NCBI RefSeq assembly: GCF_013116745.1
Contig: NZ_JABFOE010000004.1
Coordinates: 62,001 to 126,000, forward strand
Direction of reading: 5' to 3'
DNA: 64,000 nt
Origin: Arthrobacter sp. 260
Lineage (GTDB): Bacteria > Actinomycetota > Actinomycetes > Actinomycetales > Micrococcaceae
Positions 17,036 through 25,839 of this stretch are shown here, piece after piece. A model generated the notes under the pieces. That model did not search any database and was not told the origin of the DNA. It was given only the letters and a program-made list of their open reading frames with translations. Position 1 is the stretch's first letter, and every line of letters starts with the position of its first letter. Made by a program: the position numbers and the translations under genes.

Positions 17036-17170
17036 GTTTTGAGACGCGCATGTGCGCCACTTGAGGGCTGCTGGAACAGTAACAACTGCTCAGAAAAAAG
17101 TTCGAAAAAGTTTCTTGAGCATCTCTGATCTGCCCCTTATTTTGTCAGTGGCGGGTGATCGAATAGAGGT

Positions 17171-18055
17171 ATGAAAGGCAGTGAAGCTTCTTCTACCCGA
17201 CCGGTGATTCCTCCCGGATCCGGCGCGGATCCCGCTTCTAATACCGGGACCGCGGACGCGTCCGCGGAGACCGCCGCCGATACATCTACGGAGGCGCCCA
17301 CCGGGTCTTCTTCTGGGTATGGGTCGGCTGGTCCGTTGGGTGTTGAGTCGGTGTGGACTGCTCCGGTCGTGGACCCGCCGGAGCCCGCCTCTGACACAGA
17401 CTCGGCTGAGGATGCCGCTGATCCGAACAATGCAGAACCGGCTAAGTCCGGCCCGGACGATCCAGATTCTCCGGAGTCCGACTCAACAGGACCCGATGCA
17501 GCGGGACCGGAATCGACGGAGCCAGATTCGGGCGGTTCTGGTTCTGAGTGGTTGTTTTCTGAAGCGTGGGAACTCTTTCACTTCGGGGATGACCCGGATG
17601 TGCGGGTGCGCTCCAGTAGTGAGCCTCCCGCACTGACTGGGCAGTTGCAGATGGCTCCTGTGGGCGGTTTGGACGCGGCTCAGGTGTTGGACACGTTGAA
17701 GGACATCGACGAGGCACGGTCCTGGCTGGACGCCCAGGAAGCCAAGGTCGTGACCCGGGCCCTTGACCTGCAAACCGAACACACCCGCCACGATCCGAGG
17801 GACTGGGGGTACGAGAAAACCGTCACCGCGTCCGAGGTCAGCGCAGCCCTGCACATACCGGAACGCACGGCGGGGTTCCTCGTCGAGCACAGCACCCTGT
17901 TGACCCGGTACTGCCCGGCGACGCTGGAAGCGTTGGAGGCCGGGAAGCTCAGTAAACGGCATGCGTGGGCTGTGGTCGAGGAAGCGACCAGCATCCCCGA
18001 CACTGACCCTGCGGTGACGGCTGATTTTGAGGCCCGGCTCATTGACATGGCGTTG
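17171..18055 (+). pseudogene. DUF222/HNH endonuclease, 5' fragment (interrupted by IS256-family element)
   Basis: First part of a DUF222 (13E12-repeat) protein with a C-terminal HNH nuclease domain. The first ~150 residues are acidic, rich in Ser/Pro/Asp/Glu and variable, as is common in Arthrobacter members. The DUF222 domain begins near LDAAQVLDTLKDIDEA and continues through RHDPRDWGYEKTVTASEVS to FEARLIDMAL, where the IS begins. Reading then runs eight codons into the IS and stops at TAA 18077-18079. The 3' part resumes in the same frame at 19521. Removing the IS and one target copy gives an uninterrupted gene of about 640 residues. Such genes are multi-copy in actinobacteria and their role is not established. 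Confidence 0.85.
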
Positions 18056-18082
18056 GAGCCTGTCAAGTTGTTTGTGTAAGCG
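18056..18082 (+). repeat. IS256-family left terminal inverted repeat
   Basis: Contains TGTCAA and TTTGTGTAAG, which recur inverted at the right end. It supplies the stop codon (TAA at 18077) that truncates the DUF222 reading frame. Confidence 0.75.
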
Positions 18083-18101
18083 GGTGGCCGCTGGATGGTT
18101 T

Positions 18102-19460
18102 TCATAGGTGGGGGTTGATGCGGTCGGGGTAAGCGAGGGCGAGCTGGGCGAGGGCTTGTTTCCAGTTGGTGGTGACTTGGCCTTCGACGAGGCGTCCGTC
18201 GGCTTTGCGTTTAGCGTCATGGCCGAGACCGCGTTCTTTGGCTCGTTCGCGGGCGCGTTTGTCTTCGATGTTGCAGATTGCCAGCCAGAGCAGTTTCACA
18301 ACTGCGTCGTCGGAGGGGAAATGGCCGCGGTTTTTGATGATTTTTCGGAGCTGGAAGTTCAAAGACTCGATCGCGTTGGTGGTGTAAATGACCCTGCGCA
18401 GCATCGGCGGGAAGGCTAGGAACGGGGTGAATCGGTCCCATGCGTCTTCGAAGGCCCGGACGGTGTTCGGGTTTTTCTTGCCTAGCTCTGAGGCCGCGAA
18501 TTCCTCCAGCGCGGCCCGCGCCGCGGTCTCGTTCGGGGCCTGGTAGACGGCTTTCAGAGCAGCCGCGACGGCTTTGCGCTGCCCGTAGGACACGAACCGC
18601 ATCGAGGCCCGGATCAGGTGCACCACGCAGGTCTGCACGAGCGAATCGGGCCAGGTTGCTTCGATCGCTTCGGGGAACCCGGTGAGCCCATCGCAGCACA
18701 CGATCAGCACGTCCTTCACACCCCGGTTGGCCAGCTCGGCGCAGACACCGGCCCAGAACTTCGCGCCCTCGGTGGCTTGGACCCAGATGCCCAGGACGTG
18801 CTTGATTCCTTCCATGTCGACCCCGACGGCTATGTGGGCGGCTTTGTTGCGTACGTGTGCTCCGTCGCGGACCTTGACCACAATCGCGTCGAGGTAAATG
18901 ACCGGGTAGAAGGCCTCCAGCGGCCGTCGCTGCCAGGCGGTGACTTCCTCGAGGACTTCATCGGTGATTTTCGAGATCGTTTCGCGGCTGATCTCCGTGC
19001 CGATCGTGGACACGAGGTGATGTTCGATGTCACGCACTGTCATCCCGCCGGCATAAAGGCTCACGATCATCTCATCGAGCCCGCCCAAGCGCCTGGAGCC
19101 TTTCGGGACCAGGGACGGGGTGAACGTGCCGTCCCGATCCCGCGGGATCGCCAATTCAACGTCCCCGACAGCGGTCCCGACGGTTTTGGGGAAGGCACCA
19201 TTGCGTGAGTTCGGGAACAAAGCCGCGTCTGGGTCGCCCTTGTCATACCCGAGGTGGTCACCGAGCTCGGCCTGCAGACCCCGTTCCAGACCCGCCTTGA
19301 TCAGCCGTTGGATCAGACCGTCCTTGCCTTCGAGCTCGACCTGGCCGGAATCGATCATGGAATACAACTCATTCAGGGCACCCGAGGCCTCCAACGCCTC
19401 CACACCCTCACGCTGAGAACGTCTGCGCTCCTCACGAGCTTCCTTATCAATCATGGACAT
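18102..19460 (-). CDS. IS256-family transposase (mutator type)
   Basis: Full-length DDE transposase of 452 residues. The catalytic triad can be placed: Asp191 in YLDAIVVKVRDG, Asp257 in CCDGLTGFPEAI and Glu365 in TTNAIESLN. The family C-x2-H motif lies between the last two (TCVVHLIR, Cys278/His281). The N-terminal region contains LGYDKGDPD and the helix-turn-helix stretch TVRDIEHHLV. No frameshift or internal stop is present, so the element may still be mobile. It is transcribed opposite to the gene it interrupts. Confidence 0.96.
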   Translation of the reverse strand: MSMIDKEAREERRRSQREGVEALEASGALNELYSMIDSGQVELEGKDGLIQRLIKAGLERGLQAELGDHLGYDKGDPDAALFPNSRNGAFPKTVGTAVGDVELAIPRDRDGTFTPSLVPKGSRRLGGLDEMIVSLYAGGMTVRDIEHHLVSTIGTEISRETISKITDEVLEEVTAWQRRPLEAFYPVIYLDAIVVKVRDGAHVRNKAAHIAVGVDMEGIKHVLGIWVQATEGAKFWAGVCAELANRGVKDVLIVCCDGLTGFPEAIEATWPDSLVQTCVVHLIRASMRFVSYGQRKAVAAALKAVYQAPNETAARAALEEFAASELGKKNPNTVRAFEDAWDRFTPFLAFPPMLRRVIYTTNAIESLNFQLRKIIKNRGHFPSDDAVVKLLWLAICNIEDKRARERAKERGLGHDAKRKADGRLVEGQVTTNWKQALAQLALAYPDRINPHL

Positions 19461-19493
19461 CAGTATCTCGGCTTCCTGCTAAGGGTCACCCTG

Positions 19494-19520
19494 CCCTTAC
19501 ACAAAATATTTGACACCCTC
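19494..19520 (-). repeat. IS256-family right terminal inverted repeat
   Basis: Inverted partner of 18056-18082: CTTACACAAAATATTTGACA followed by CCCTC. It lies between the transposase start and the resumed DUF222 frame. Confidence 0.75.
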
Positions 19521-20548
19521 CGTCGTTGACGACGGTGGCGAAGTTCCGGCAGCAAGCGAACCGGCTCCGCGAAGAACTCCACCCCGAAACCATCACCGTC
19601 AGGCGTAAGAGGGCGGTGAAGGAACGCGGGGTGTTCCTGACCCCCAGCTACGACGGGATGGCCTGGCTCGAAGCCTACCTACCCGTCGATCAGGCTGCCG
19701 GGATTTTCCACCGCGTCGACACCGCCGCCCGCAACCTCCAAGGCCCCGACGAACCACGCACCCTCACCCAGCTACGCGCCGACGTCCTCGCAGACGTCCT
19801 GACCAGTGCCGGTGCCACCGGACACATGACGGACAGCCAAGGGCCCACCACCGTAGATCCCAGCGCTGTAGAACCCACCGCTGGCGATCCCTCCACCGAC
19901 GGTCGAACCGCCGTTGACGCTACCGGAGGCAGGACCGGCAGAACCAGCGAGACGCGCGGGATGATCGAATCGGATGGGACGGAAGGACCTGATAGCCCGG
20001 AAGTATCGGATGGGTCGGTCGGCCGCAGTGGTGCAGGTGCCTTCTGGGGTGTGCAGGCGAAGGTATTCGTCACCGTCCCGGTAATGACCCTCCTGGGCGG
20101 GGACGCACCGGGAGAGTTGGAAGGGTACGGTCCGATTGACCCCGACACCGCCCGGAGACTCGCCGGACATGCCCCATCGTTCACCCGGATTCTTACCCAC
20201 CCGTTCACCGGGGCGAGGCTTGGGGCCGATGCCACCACGTATCGGGTGCCGAAGGACCTCCAGGACGCGGTCAGGGTCAGGGATCGGACGTGTAGGCATC
20301 CGGGGTGTAACCGGTTGGCGGTGTTCTGCGAACTCGACCACACGAAACCTTGGTCGCTGGGCGGGAGAACCAGCTATTCGAATCTGGCGGCGTTGTGTAA
20401 ACGGCACCACAAGCTCAAATCCGAGGGCTACTGGCACTACCGACAACCCGAACCCGGAATGATCATCGCCATCTCACCCGCCGGCGAAACCTACCTCACC
20501 CGACCAGACCAACCACCGGCACCAAAGGAAGACCCACCACCCTTCTAA
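19521..20548 (+). pseudogene. DUF222/HNH endonuclease, 3' fragment
   Basis: Continuation of the interrupted gene. It resumes with a TTGACGACG segment and reads TTVAKFRQQANRLREELHPE, a normal DUF222 continuation. A variable Thr/Ser/Gly-rich insert spans about residues 95-165 of the fragment. The C-terminal HNH domain is complete: CRHPGC, then CELDHTKPW, GGRTSYSNLAALCKRHH. These supply the zinc-type cysteines and the H-N-H catalytic residues. The fragment has no obvious ribosome binding site of its own, though a TTG at 19526 could start weak translation. No inactivating change other than the IS is seen. Confidence 0.85.
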
Positions 20549-20965
20549 GCACAACCCCTTCTACGCCGTGCACCGCTCGGTCGTGCAGCACCCGGAAGTC
20601 CCTGCATGCGGATGGTTTTCTGCTGACCTGCTGACCTGCTGACCGAACCTGGAGGCTGACCATGCCTAGAGAAGGCAAGCCGAAAGGGCAGCGGAGAAGG
20701 GCTAGAAGGAGCGTGGATGAAGGGCTAGGTCAAGCTCAACGGGCCGATCGAAGGGAGAGTCGTCGGGAGGCCGGTGGCCGGCGGAACCCAGCGAGGAGGC
20801 CCAACCCCTGTCAGGTCAACCCGGCCTGGGCGCCCCGCTACAACTCGCCAAACTCCGCTCGCGCGAGCCCGCTACCAGTCGCCTCATTCGGGGCGCCTCA
20901 AGCCGCTAGCGCGACCCGTTTCCAGTCGCTGGACGCCGGAACGGCCGGACATGCCCAAGACCGAG
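20549..20965. other. 417-bp interval without a recognisable gene
   Basis: Lies between the HNH gene and the convergent helicase gene. It contains three tandem copies of the 8-mer CTGCTGAC at 20620-20643. A small frame from 20662 has an acceptable upstream GGAGG but highly basic, low-complexity content and no recognisable family. No tRNA, terminator with T-tract or CRISPR was seen. Confidence 0.6.
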
Positions 20966-23488
20966 CTAGGGAGCCCCGACTCCGGTCACCGTGACAACTG
21001 GGACACCGGCTTCGTCGGAGGCAGCAAGGTCGATGACTGCGTTGATGCCCCAGTCATGGTTACCGAACGGGTCCTTGAAGATCTGGCGGACTTTCCAGCT
21101 GCCGGGCACCTTCTCGATGATGAGCAGGGCTGGACCGCGAGCCTCGGGGCCGTCGTCGATATCTTCGTAATCGCCGAAGTAGCCGTCGAGGGCTTCAGTC
21201 CATCGGTCGGTGTCCCAGCCGGAGCCGCCGTCGAGGGCGCCCAGCGCCACATCGTCTTCGTCGGCGAAAAGCTTGACCCGCTGGAACATCTCGTTGCGGA
21301 CCATCACCCGGAAGGCACGCTCGTTGGAGGTCACCGAGTCCGGTTCCGGCGGCAGGTCGACAGTGGTGTCGCCGTCGGGACGCCCGCCAGCAGCCAACAG
21401 CTCCCACTCCTCAAGCAGGCTGGAGTCGACCTGGCGGATCAGTTCACCAAGCCACTCGATGATGTCGGTGAGGTCCTCCCGGAGGGCCTCGGTGGGAACA
21501 GTCTGGCGCAGTGCCTTGTAGCAGTCCGCAAGGTAGCGCAGCAGGATGCCCTCGGACCGGGTGAGGGAGTAGAACGCAATGTACTCGCCGAAGTTCATGG
21601 CCCGCTCGTACATGTCCCGGACCACCGACTTCGGGGTCAGCTCAAAGTCGCCCAGCCAGGGTGCGCCACTGCGGTACACGTCGAACGCCTGGAACAGCAG
21701 CTCCGCCATCGGCTGCGGGTAGGTGACTTCCTCAAGGAGCGCCATCCGCTGGTCATACTCGATGCCGTCCGCCTTCATGGCACCGATTGCCTCGCCGCGG
21801 GCCTTTTTCTCCTGGGCGTTGAGGACCTGGCGTGGTTTCTCCAGCGTTGCCTCGATCACCGAGACGACGTCGAGCGCGTAGGTGGGACTTTCGGGGTCGA
21901 GCAGCTCCAGGCTGGCCAGCGCAAACGGGGACAGTGGCTGGTTCAGTGCGAAGTTGGCCTGCAGGTGCACTTTCAGGCGGATGGAGCGCCCGTCGGCGTC
22001 GGGCTCGGGAAGCCGCTCGACAATACCCGCGGTAACCAGCGACCGGTAGATACCGATCGCCTTTCGGGTCAGCTGCAGCTGGGAGGCGCGGGTCTCATGG
22101 TTTTCATTGAGCAGCCGCTGGGCCGCCGAGAACGGGTTCCCGGGACGTTCCAGCAGGTTCAGCAGCATCGAGTGACTGACGGCGAAGCTCGACGTCAGCG
22201 GCTCGGGGGTGCCAGCTGCCAACCGCTCATAGGTGGGTTTCCCCCACGAGACGAAACCGGTGGGCGGCTTCTTCCGGACCACCTGGCGGAGCTTCTTCTG
22301 GTCGTCACCGAACTTGCCGACGGCTTTGGCCATCGCCCGGGTGTTCTCGACCACGTGATCCGGTGCCTGGACGACGACGGTTCCCGCCGTGTCATAGCCG
22401 GCCCGCCCGGCACGGCCGGCGATCTGATGGAACTCGCGGGCGTTGAGCAGGCGGGTGCGGACGCCGTCGTACTTGCTCAGGGCCGTCAACAGGACGGTGC
22501 GGATGGGGACGTTGATGCCCACACCCAGCGTGTCGGTCCCGCAGATGACCTTCAGCAGCCCGGCCTGCGCCAGTTGCTCGACCAAGCGGCGGTACTTGGG
22601 CAGCATGCCCGCGTGGTGGACCCCGATACCATGCCGGACCAGCCGGTTCAGTGTCTTCCCGAAGCCGGAGGAGAACCGGAACGTGGCGATCAGGTCGGCG
22701 ATCCTGTCCTTCTCCTCCCGGGAGCAGACGTTGACGCTCATCAGGTTCTGCGCGCGTTCGATGGCTTCGGCCTGGCTGAAATGCACCACATACACCGGTG
22801 CCTGCCGGGTACTCAGCAGCTCCTCCAGGGATTCCTGCACGGTCGTCTCGACGTAGTAGAAGTGCAGGGGGATGGGGCGTTCGGCGCTGCTGATAGTGGT
22901 GCTGGCGCGGCCGGTGAGCGAGGTGAGCGCCTCCTCGAAACGGGTCATGTCGCCCAGGGTCGCCGACATCAGCAGGAACTGGGCCTGCGGCAGCTCCAAC
23001 AGAGGGACTTGCCACGCCCAGCCGCGCTGCGGGTCCGAGTAGAAGTGGAACTCGTCCATGATGACGGTGCCGACGTCGGCCTGCGCACCCTCACGGAGGG
23101 CAATGTTCGCCAGAATCTCGGCCGTGCAGCAGATGATCGGGGCATCCTGGTTTACGCCGGAATCGCCGGTGATCATGCCGACGTTCTCGGCGCCGAACGT
23201 CTCGCAGAGGGCGAAGAACTTTTCGGACACCAGCGCCTTGATCGGCGCGGTGTAGTAGCTGCGCTTGCCCCGGGCAATGGCGTCGAAGTGCGCTGCAACG
23301 GCCACCAGTGACTTTCCCGAGCCGGTGGGCGTCGCGAGGATCACGTTGTTGCCCGAGACCAGCTCAAGCACTGCCTCGTCCTGCGCCGGGTACAGGTTCA
23401 TTCCCTCGCTGGTGGTCCACGCGAGGAACGCGCTGTAGACATCGTCGGCCTGGTCCGTGCCTGCGGGGAGGTGTTCCTGAATTCTCAT
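20966..23488 (-). CDS. Ski2-like DEAD/DEAH-box helicase with DUF3516 domain
   Basis: An 840-residue superfamily 2 helicase. Motif I (ATPTGSGKSLVA, about residues 51-62), motif Ia (YYTAPIKALVSEKF), motif II (MDEFHFY) and motif III (LMSATLG) are all present. The second RecA domain has GVHHAGMLPKYRRLVEQLA and motif VI QIAGRAGRAGYDTAG. The C-terminal ~400 residues fit the DUF3516 region found in actinobacterial relatives of HelY. RNA or DNA unwinding is expected; the substrate is unknown. The ATG at 23488 (MRIQEHLP) has GGAG 5 nt upstream; an in-frame extension to 23590 is unlikely. It is divergent from tam with 74 bp between starts. Confidence 0.93.
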   Translation of the reverse strand: MRIQEHLPAGTDQADDVYSAFLAWTTSEGMNLYPAQDEAVLELVSGNNVILATPTGSGKSLVAVAAHFDAIARGKRSYYTAPIKALVSEKFFALCETFGAENVGMITGDSGVNQDAPIICCTAEILANIALREGAQADVGTVIMDEFHFYSDPQRGWAWQVPLLELPQAQFLLMSATLGDMTRFEEALTSLTGRASTTISSAERPIPLHFYYVETTVQESLEELLSTRQAPVYVVHFSQAEAIERAQNLMSVNVCSREEKDRIADLIATFRFSSGFGKTLNRLVRHGIGVHHAGMLPKYRRLVEQLAQAGLLKVICGTDTLGVGINVPIRTVLLTALSKYDGVRTRLLNAREFHQIAGRAGRAGYDTAGTVVVQAPDHVVENTRAMAKAVGKFGDDQKKLRQVVRKKPPTGFVSWGKPTYERLAAGTPEPLTSSFAVSHSMLLNLLERPGNPFSAAQRLLNENHETRASQLQLTRKAIGIYRSLVTAGIVERLPEPDADGRSIRLKVHLQANFALNQPLSPFALASLELLDPESPTYALDVVSVIEATLEKPRQVLNAQEKKARGEAIGAMKADGIEYDQRMALLEEVTYPQPMAELLFQAFDVYRSGAPWLGDFELTPKSVVRDMYERAMNFGEYIAFYSLTRSEGILLRYLADCYKALRQTVPTEALREDLTDIIEWLGELIRQVDSSLLEEWELLAAGGRPDGDTTVDLPPEPDSVTSNERAFRVMVRNEMFQRVKLFADEDDVALGALDGGSGWDTDRWTEALDGYFGDYEDIDDGPEARGPALLIIEKVPGSWKVRQIFKDPFGNHDWGINAVIDLAASDEAGVPVVTVTGVGAP

Positions 23489-23562
23489 AGGACTCCAGCC
23501 TATCTGCTGCCGCCTTACCGGGGCGCTGGCTGGCCCATTCGGCGGCCCGATACGCTGGAGGC

Positions 23563-24348
23563 ATGCAATGGGATCCCACACAGTACTCACTGTTCTCCGA
23601 CCACCGCGGCCGGCCGTTCCTCGACCTGGTCGGTCGGATCAACCATGCCGCTCCAAGGGTCGTCGTCGACCTCGGATGCGGGCCGGGGGACCTCACCCGG
23701 CTGCTGGCTGAACGCTGGCCCGACGCCGGGGTGCTGGGCATCGACTCGTCGGCCGACATGGTGGGGCGCGCCAATGAGCAATCCGATCCGCCGCCACATC
23801 TGCAGTTCGAGACCGGTGATATCCGGGACTTCTCGCCCGCTGACGACGTCGACGTCGTCGTCACCAACGCCGTCCTGCAGTGGGTGCCCGGTCAGGCCGA
23901 GCTGGTGCAGAAGTGGGCGCGAGCGCTTCGCCCCGGTGCCTGGCTGGCCCTCCAGGTCCCCGGCAACTTCGGATCCCCGGCGCACACCCTGATGCGCGAA
24001 CTCGCCGGATCGAACGCCTGGCGGGACAAGCTCGGGGGAGTGCTGCGGCATACCGACGTCGTGTCGGAGCCGGAGGAGTACCTGCGGATGCTCAGCGAGG
24101 CGGGCATGACCGCCGACGTCTGGGAGACCACTTACCAGCACGTCCTCGCGGGACCCGATCCGGTCCTGCAATGGCTCACGGGCACCGGACTACGCCCGGT
24201 ACTGCATGCGCTATCCGACGACGACGCCGCGGCCTTCGTGGACCAGTACACCGCCCTGCTGCGCGGGGCCTACCCCGAGGAACCATGGGGGACAGTCTTC
24301 GGGTTCCGCCGGATCTTCGCGGTCGGCGTGAAGAACCGCGAGGACTAG
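23563..24348 (+). CDS. tam: Trans-aconitate 2-methyltransferase-like protein
   Basis: SAM-dependent class I methyltransferase, 261 residues. The N-terminus MQWDPTQYSLFSDHRGRPF is typical of Tam, which methyl-esterifies trans-aconitate, an inhibitor of aconitase formed spontaneously from cis-aconitate. Motif I is VVDLGCGPGDLTRLLA (about residues 34-49), then GIDSSADMV and the post-motif VVTNAVLQWVPG. Length matches the family. It ends before a repeat- and hairpin-bearing gap and is convergent with the MBL hydrolase gene. Confidence 0.9.
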   Translation: MQWDPTQYSLFSDHRGRPFLDLVGRINHAAPRVVVDLGCGPGDLTRLLAERWPDAGVLGIDSSADMVGRANEQSDPPPHLQFETGDIRDFSPADDVDVVVTNAVLQWVPGQAELVQKWARALRPGAWLALQVPGNFGSPAHTLMRELAGSNAWRDKLGGVLRHTDVVSEPEEYLRMLSEAGMTADVWETTYQHVLAGPDPVLQWLTGTGLRPVLHALSDDDAAAFVDQYTALLRGAYPEEPWGTVFGFRRIFAVGVKNRED

Positions 24349-24480
24349 GCTCCCACCAGGACTGGCTCCACCGGTCGCGCGCTTCGGAGAGGACTCTAAG
24401 GGAGGCCACTAAGGTTGACCTCCGAGGTCTGGCCGATGCCTTGTGCAGCTGTGGTGGGTCCCGTCACTCTCTTGTGCAGT

Positions 24481-24513
24481 TGTGGTGGGTCGGGGCGTGT
24501 CCCACCCACCACA
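24481..24513. terminator. Inverted repeat between convergent tam and MBL-hydrolase genes
   Basis: Perfect 10-bp arms TGTGGTGGGT (24481-24490) and ACCCACCACA (24504-24513) around a 13-nt loop. It may end transcription from both sides. The left arm lies in one of two near-identical TTGTGCAG(C/T)TGTGGTGGGTC repeats starting near 24441 and 24473. CCACAGGTGCCCA also occurs twice just to the right. Confidence 0.55.
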
Positions 24514-24583
24514 GGTGCCCAAAAGATCGCGAGGATCGAGGCGCGCGGGCCGATCACTCGCCACAGGTGCCCATAGGCCGCTG

Positions 24584-25222
24584 CTACCAGCCGCGGGCGC
24601 GCCACTCGTCGAGGTGCGGCCGCTCGGCTCCGAGGGTGGTGCCCTTCCCATGGCCGGGATGCACGATGGTGTCGTCCGGCAAATAATCAAAGATCCGCTC
24701 GGACACGTCGTTCATCAGCGATTCGAACCGGGCGGCGTCGCCCTGCGTGTTTCCCACACCCCCTGGGAACAGGGAGTCTCCGGTGAACAGGTGCGCGGGG
24801 CCCTGCGGGTCCCGGTACAGCAACGCCACACTGCCCGGTGTGTGCCCGCGCAGCTTGATCGCCTCAAGGTCAAAGCCCTCGAAGTTGCCGATATCGCCGT
24901 GGGCGAGGGAAACGTCGGTGGGAACTGAGATATCCGGAACGTCCTCGGTCCCGGCGGCGGTCCGCGCCTTCGTCTGCCCGACGACGTCGGCCAGCGCCCG
25001 CACATGGTCCCAGTGCGAGTGGGTGGTGATGATCAACGCCAGCTTGGTGTCGGCCGTGCTGTCGGCGGCGGCATCCTGCAGCAACTGCCCGATGGCGGCC
25101 GCGTCGTCGGCAGCGTCGATCAGCACCTGGGCACCGGTCGACTTGGAGGTGAGCAGGTACACGTTGTTGTCCATCTCGCTGACGGAAATGGAGCGGATGG
25201 TGAGGTCCTGGAGATTATGCAT
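24584..25222 (-). CDS. MBL-fold metallo-hydrolase (glyoxalase II-like)
   Basis: A 212-residue metallo-beta-lactamase-fold hydrolase. The metal-binding motif THSHWDH (about residues 67-73) is clear. Downstream ligands follow: the GHTPGSVALL His (about 131), the TGDSLFPGGVGNT Asp (about 151) and a C-terminal HPGHGKGTTL His. This set matches two-metal thioesterases of the glyoxalase II type, but the substrate is not determined. No signal peptide, so cytosolic. It is divergent from the GntR regulator. Confidence 0.92.
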   Translation of the reverse strand: MHNLQDLTIRSISVSEMDNNVYLLTSKSTGAQVLIDAADDAAAIGQLLQDAAADSTADTKLALIITTHSHWDHVRALADVVGQTKARTAAGTEDVPDISVPTDVSLAHGDIGNFEGFDLEAIKLRGHTPGSVALLYRDPQGPAHLFTGDSLFPGGVGNTQGDAARFESLMNDVSERIFDYLPDDTIVHPGHGKGTTLGAERPHLDEWRARGW

Positions 25223-25358
25223 GGGCCAAGTCTAGGCACGCCGGGAAGCGGGTGGGTCTATCGGGCGTAATCAACGCGTGGAACAATGGCTGCATCTGCA
25301 CTGCGCCCGAAAAGCGGGAGGACAGCGCACTGAAGAGTCCGAAGACCGAAAGGCAACA

Positions 25359-25754
25359 GTGAATCCTGGCGCAACAGGCAGCACCGACGTCACCGGCTGG
25401 CTGCGCATCGACCAGGCAAGCTCGGTTCCCCCGTATGAACAACTCCGCGTCCAGATCCTGGACGCTGCGAACGACGGGACGCTGCCCGTGGGCACCCGGC
25501 TGCCACCGGTGCGAACCCTCGCCGGCCACTTGGGCGTCGCAGTCAACACCGTCGCGCGGGCCTACCGGGAACTGGAACAGGCAAACATCGTCGTCACCCG
25601 GTCCCGGGCTGGCACTGTCGTTGCGGCAGCCGGGGACGAAGCGCGCCAGCGAGCCGCCGAAGCGGCTGACGGCTACGCCGATGTGATCAAGGCCAACGGC
25701 CTGACAGAGGACGAAGCTGTCGCGTATTTACGGGCTGCTCTGCGCCGTCGGTGA
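25359..25754 (+). CDS. Short GntR-family regulator (YtrA subfamily)
   Basis: A 131-residue transcription factor with the GntR winged helix at about residues 17-80. Visible are YEQLRVQILDA, LPVGTRLPPVRTLAGHLGVAVNTVARAY in two parts, and ELEQANIVVTRSRAGT. There is only a short helical tail and no FCD/UTRA-type effector domain, which places it in the YtrA group. YtrA-like regulators often control ABC transporters, but none is adjacent here. I use the GTG at 25359, which has GAAAGG 5 nt upstream; an in-frame extension to 25278 is not supported. Confidence 0.85.
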   Translation: MNPGATGSTDVTGWLRIDQASSVPPYEQLRVQILDAANDGTLPVGTRLPPVRTLAGHLGVAVNTVARAYRELEQANIVVTRSRAGTVVAAAGDEARQRAAEAADGYADVIKANGLTEDEAVAYLRAALRRR

Positions 25755-25798
25755 ACATCCCGGCGCAACCCGCCGACGACACGCTGAAAACACGGTGA

Positions 25799-25814
25799 TC
25801 GAACATGTATTCGA
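25799..25814. promoter_or_regulatory. LexA-binding SOS box upstream of uvrA
   Basis: TCGAACATGTATTCGA is a 16-bp near-palindrome. It matches the gram-positive/actinobacterial core CGAAC-N4-GTTCG at 13 of 14 positions counting the spacer, with A for G at the first base of the right half. It lies about 26 bp before the GTG start of uvrA, a position suited to repression by LexA. uvrA is a well-established SOS gene. Confidence 0.8.
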
Positions 25815-25839
25815 ACGTAGTTTCAATTAGAGTAGTTGG

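Larger units (their letters stand above)
16458..17170. other. 713-bp gene-free interval holding a repeat array
   Basis: Between the GNAT start and the DUF222/HNH start I find no gene with codon bias or a recognisable family. The first ~120 bp would hold the GNAT promoter. From 16580 to about 17035 it is occupied by related repeats (see separate entries). The last ~130 bp is less GC-rich, contains the inverted repeat GCGCA-TG-TGCGC and A-rich runs, and may hold the promoter of the DUF222 gene (TTGTCA near 17139). Confidence 0.75.
18056..19520. mobile_element. IS256-family insertion sequence inside the DUF222/HNH gene
   Basis: About 1465 bp, bounded by imperfect terminal inverted repeats. The left end (GAGCCTGTCAAGTTGTTTGT) and the reverse complement of the right end (GAGGGTGTCAAATATTTTGT) continue into a shared GTGTAAG, with about 21 of 27 positions matching. 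The flanks TGGCGTTG (18048-18055) and CGTCGTTG (19521-19528) match at 6 of 8 positions, as expected for a slightly decayed 8-bp target duplication. They lie 1473 bp apart, a multiple of three. The element holds one intact transposase gene on the minus strand. The exact ends may differ by a few bases. Confidence 0.85.

Noticed and set aside
16620..17060. Repeat-peptide gene on the minus strand
   Set aside because: It is open for 146 codons but shows no ribosome binding site and no known family, and the other frames are open too. Kept as a finding, not called a gene.
20662..20994. Small gene after the HNH gene
   Set aside because: Very basic, low-complexity translation that runs into the 3' end of the convergent helicase gene. 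The upstream GGAGG alone is weak support.
20774..23311. 845-codon open frame antisense to the helicase gene
   Set aside because: It is a GC-driven mirror frame. The minus strand encodes a complete helicase with all motifs, and the plus-strand translation has no recognisable domain.
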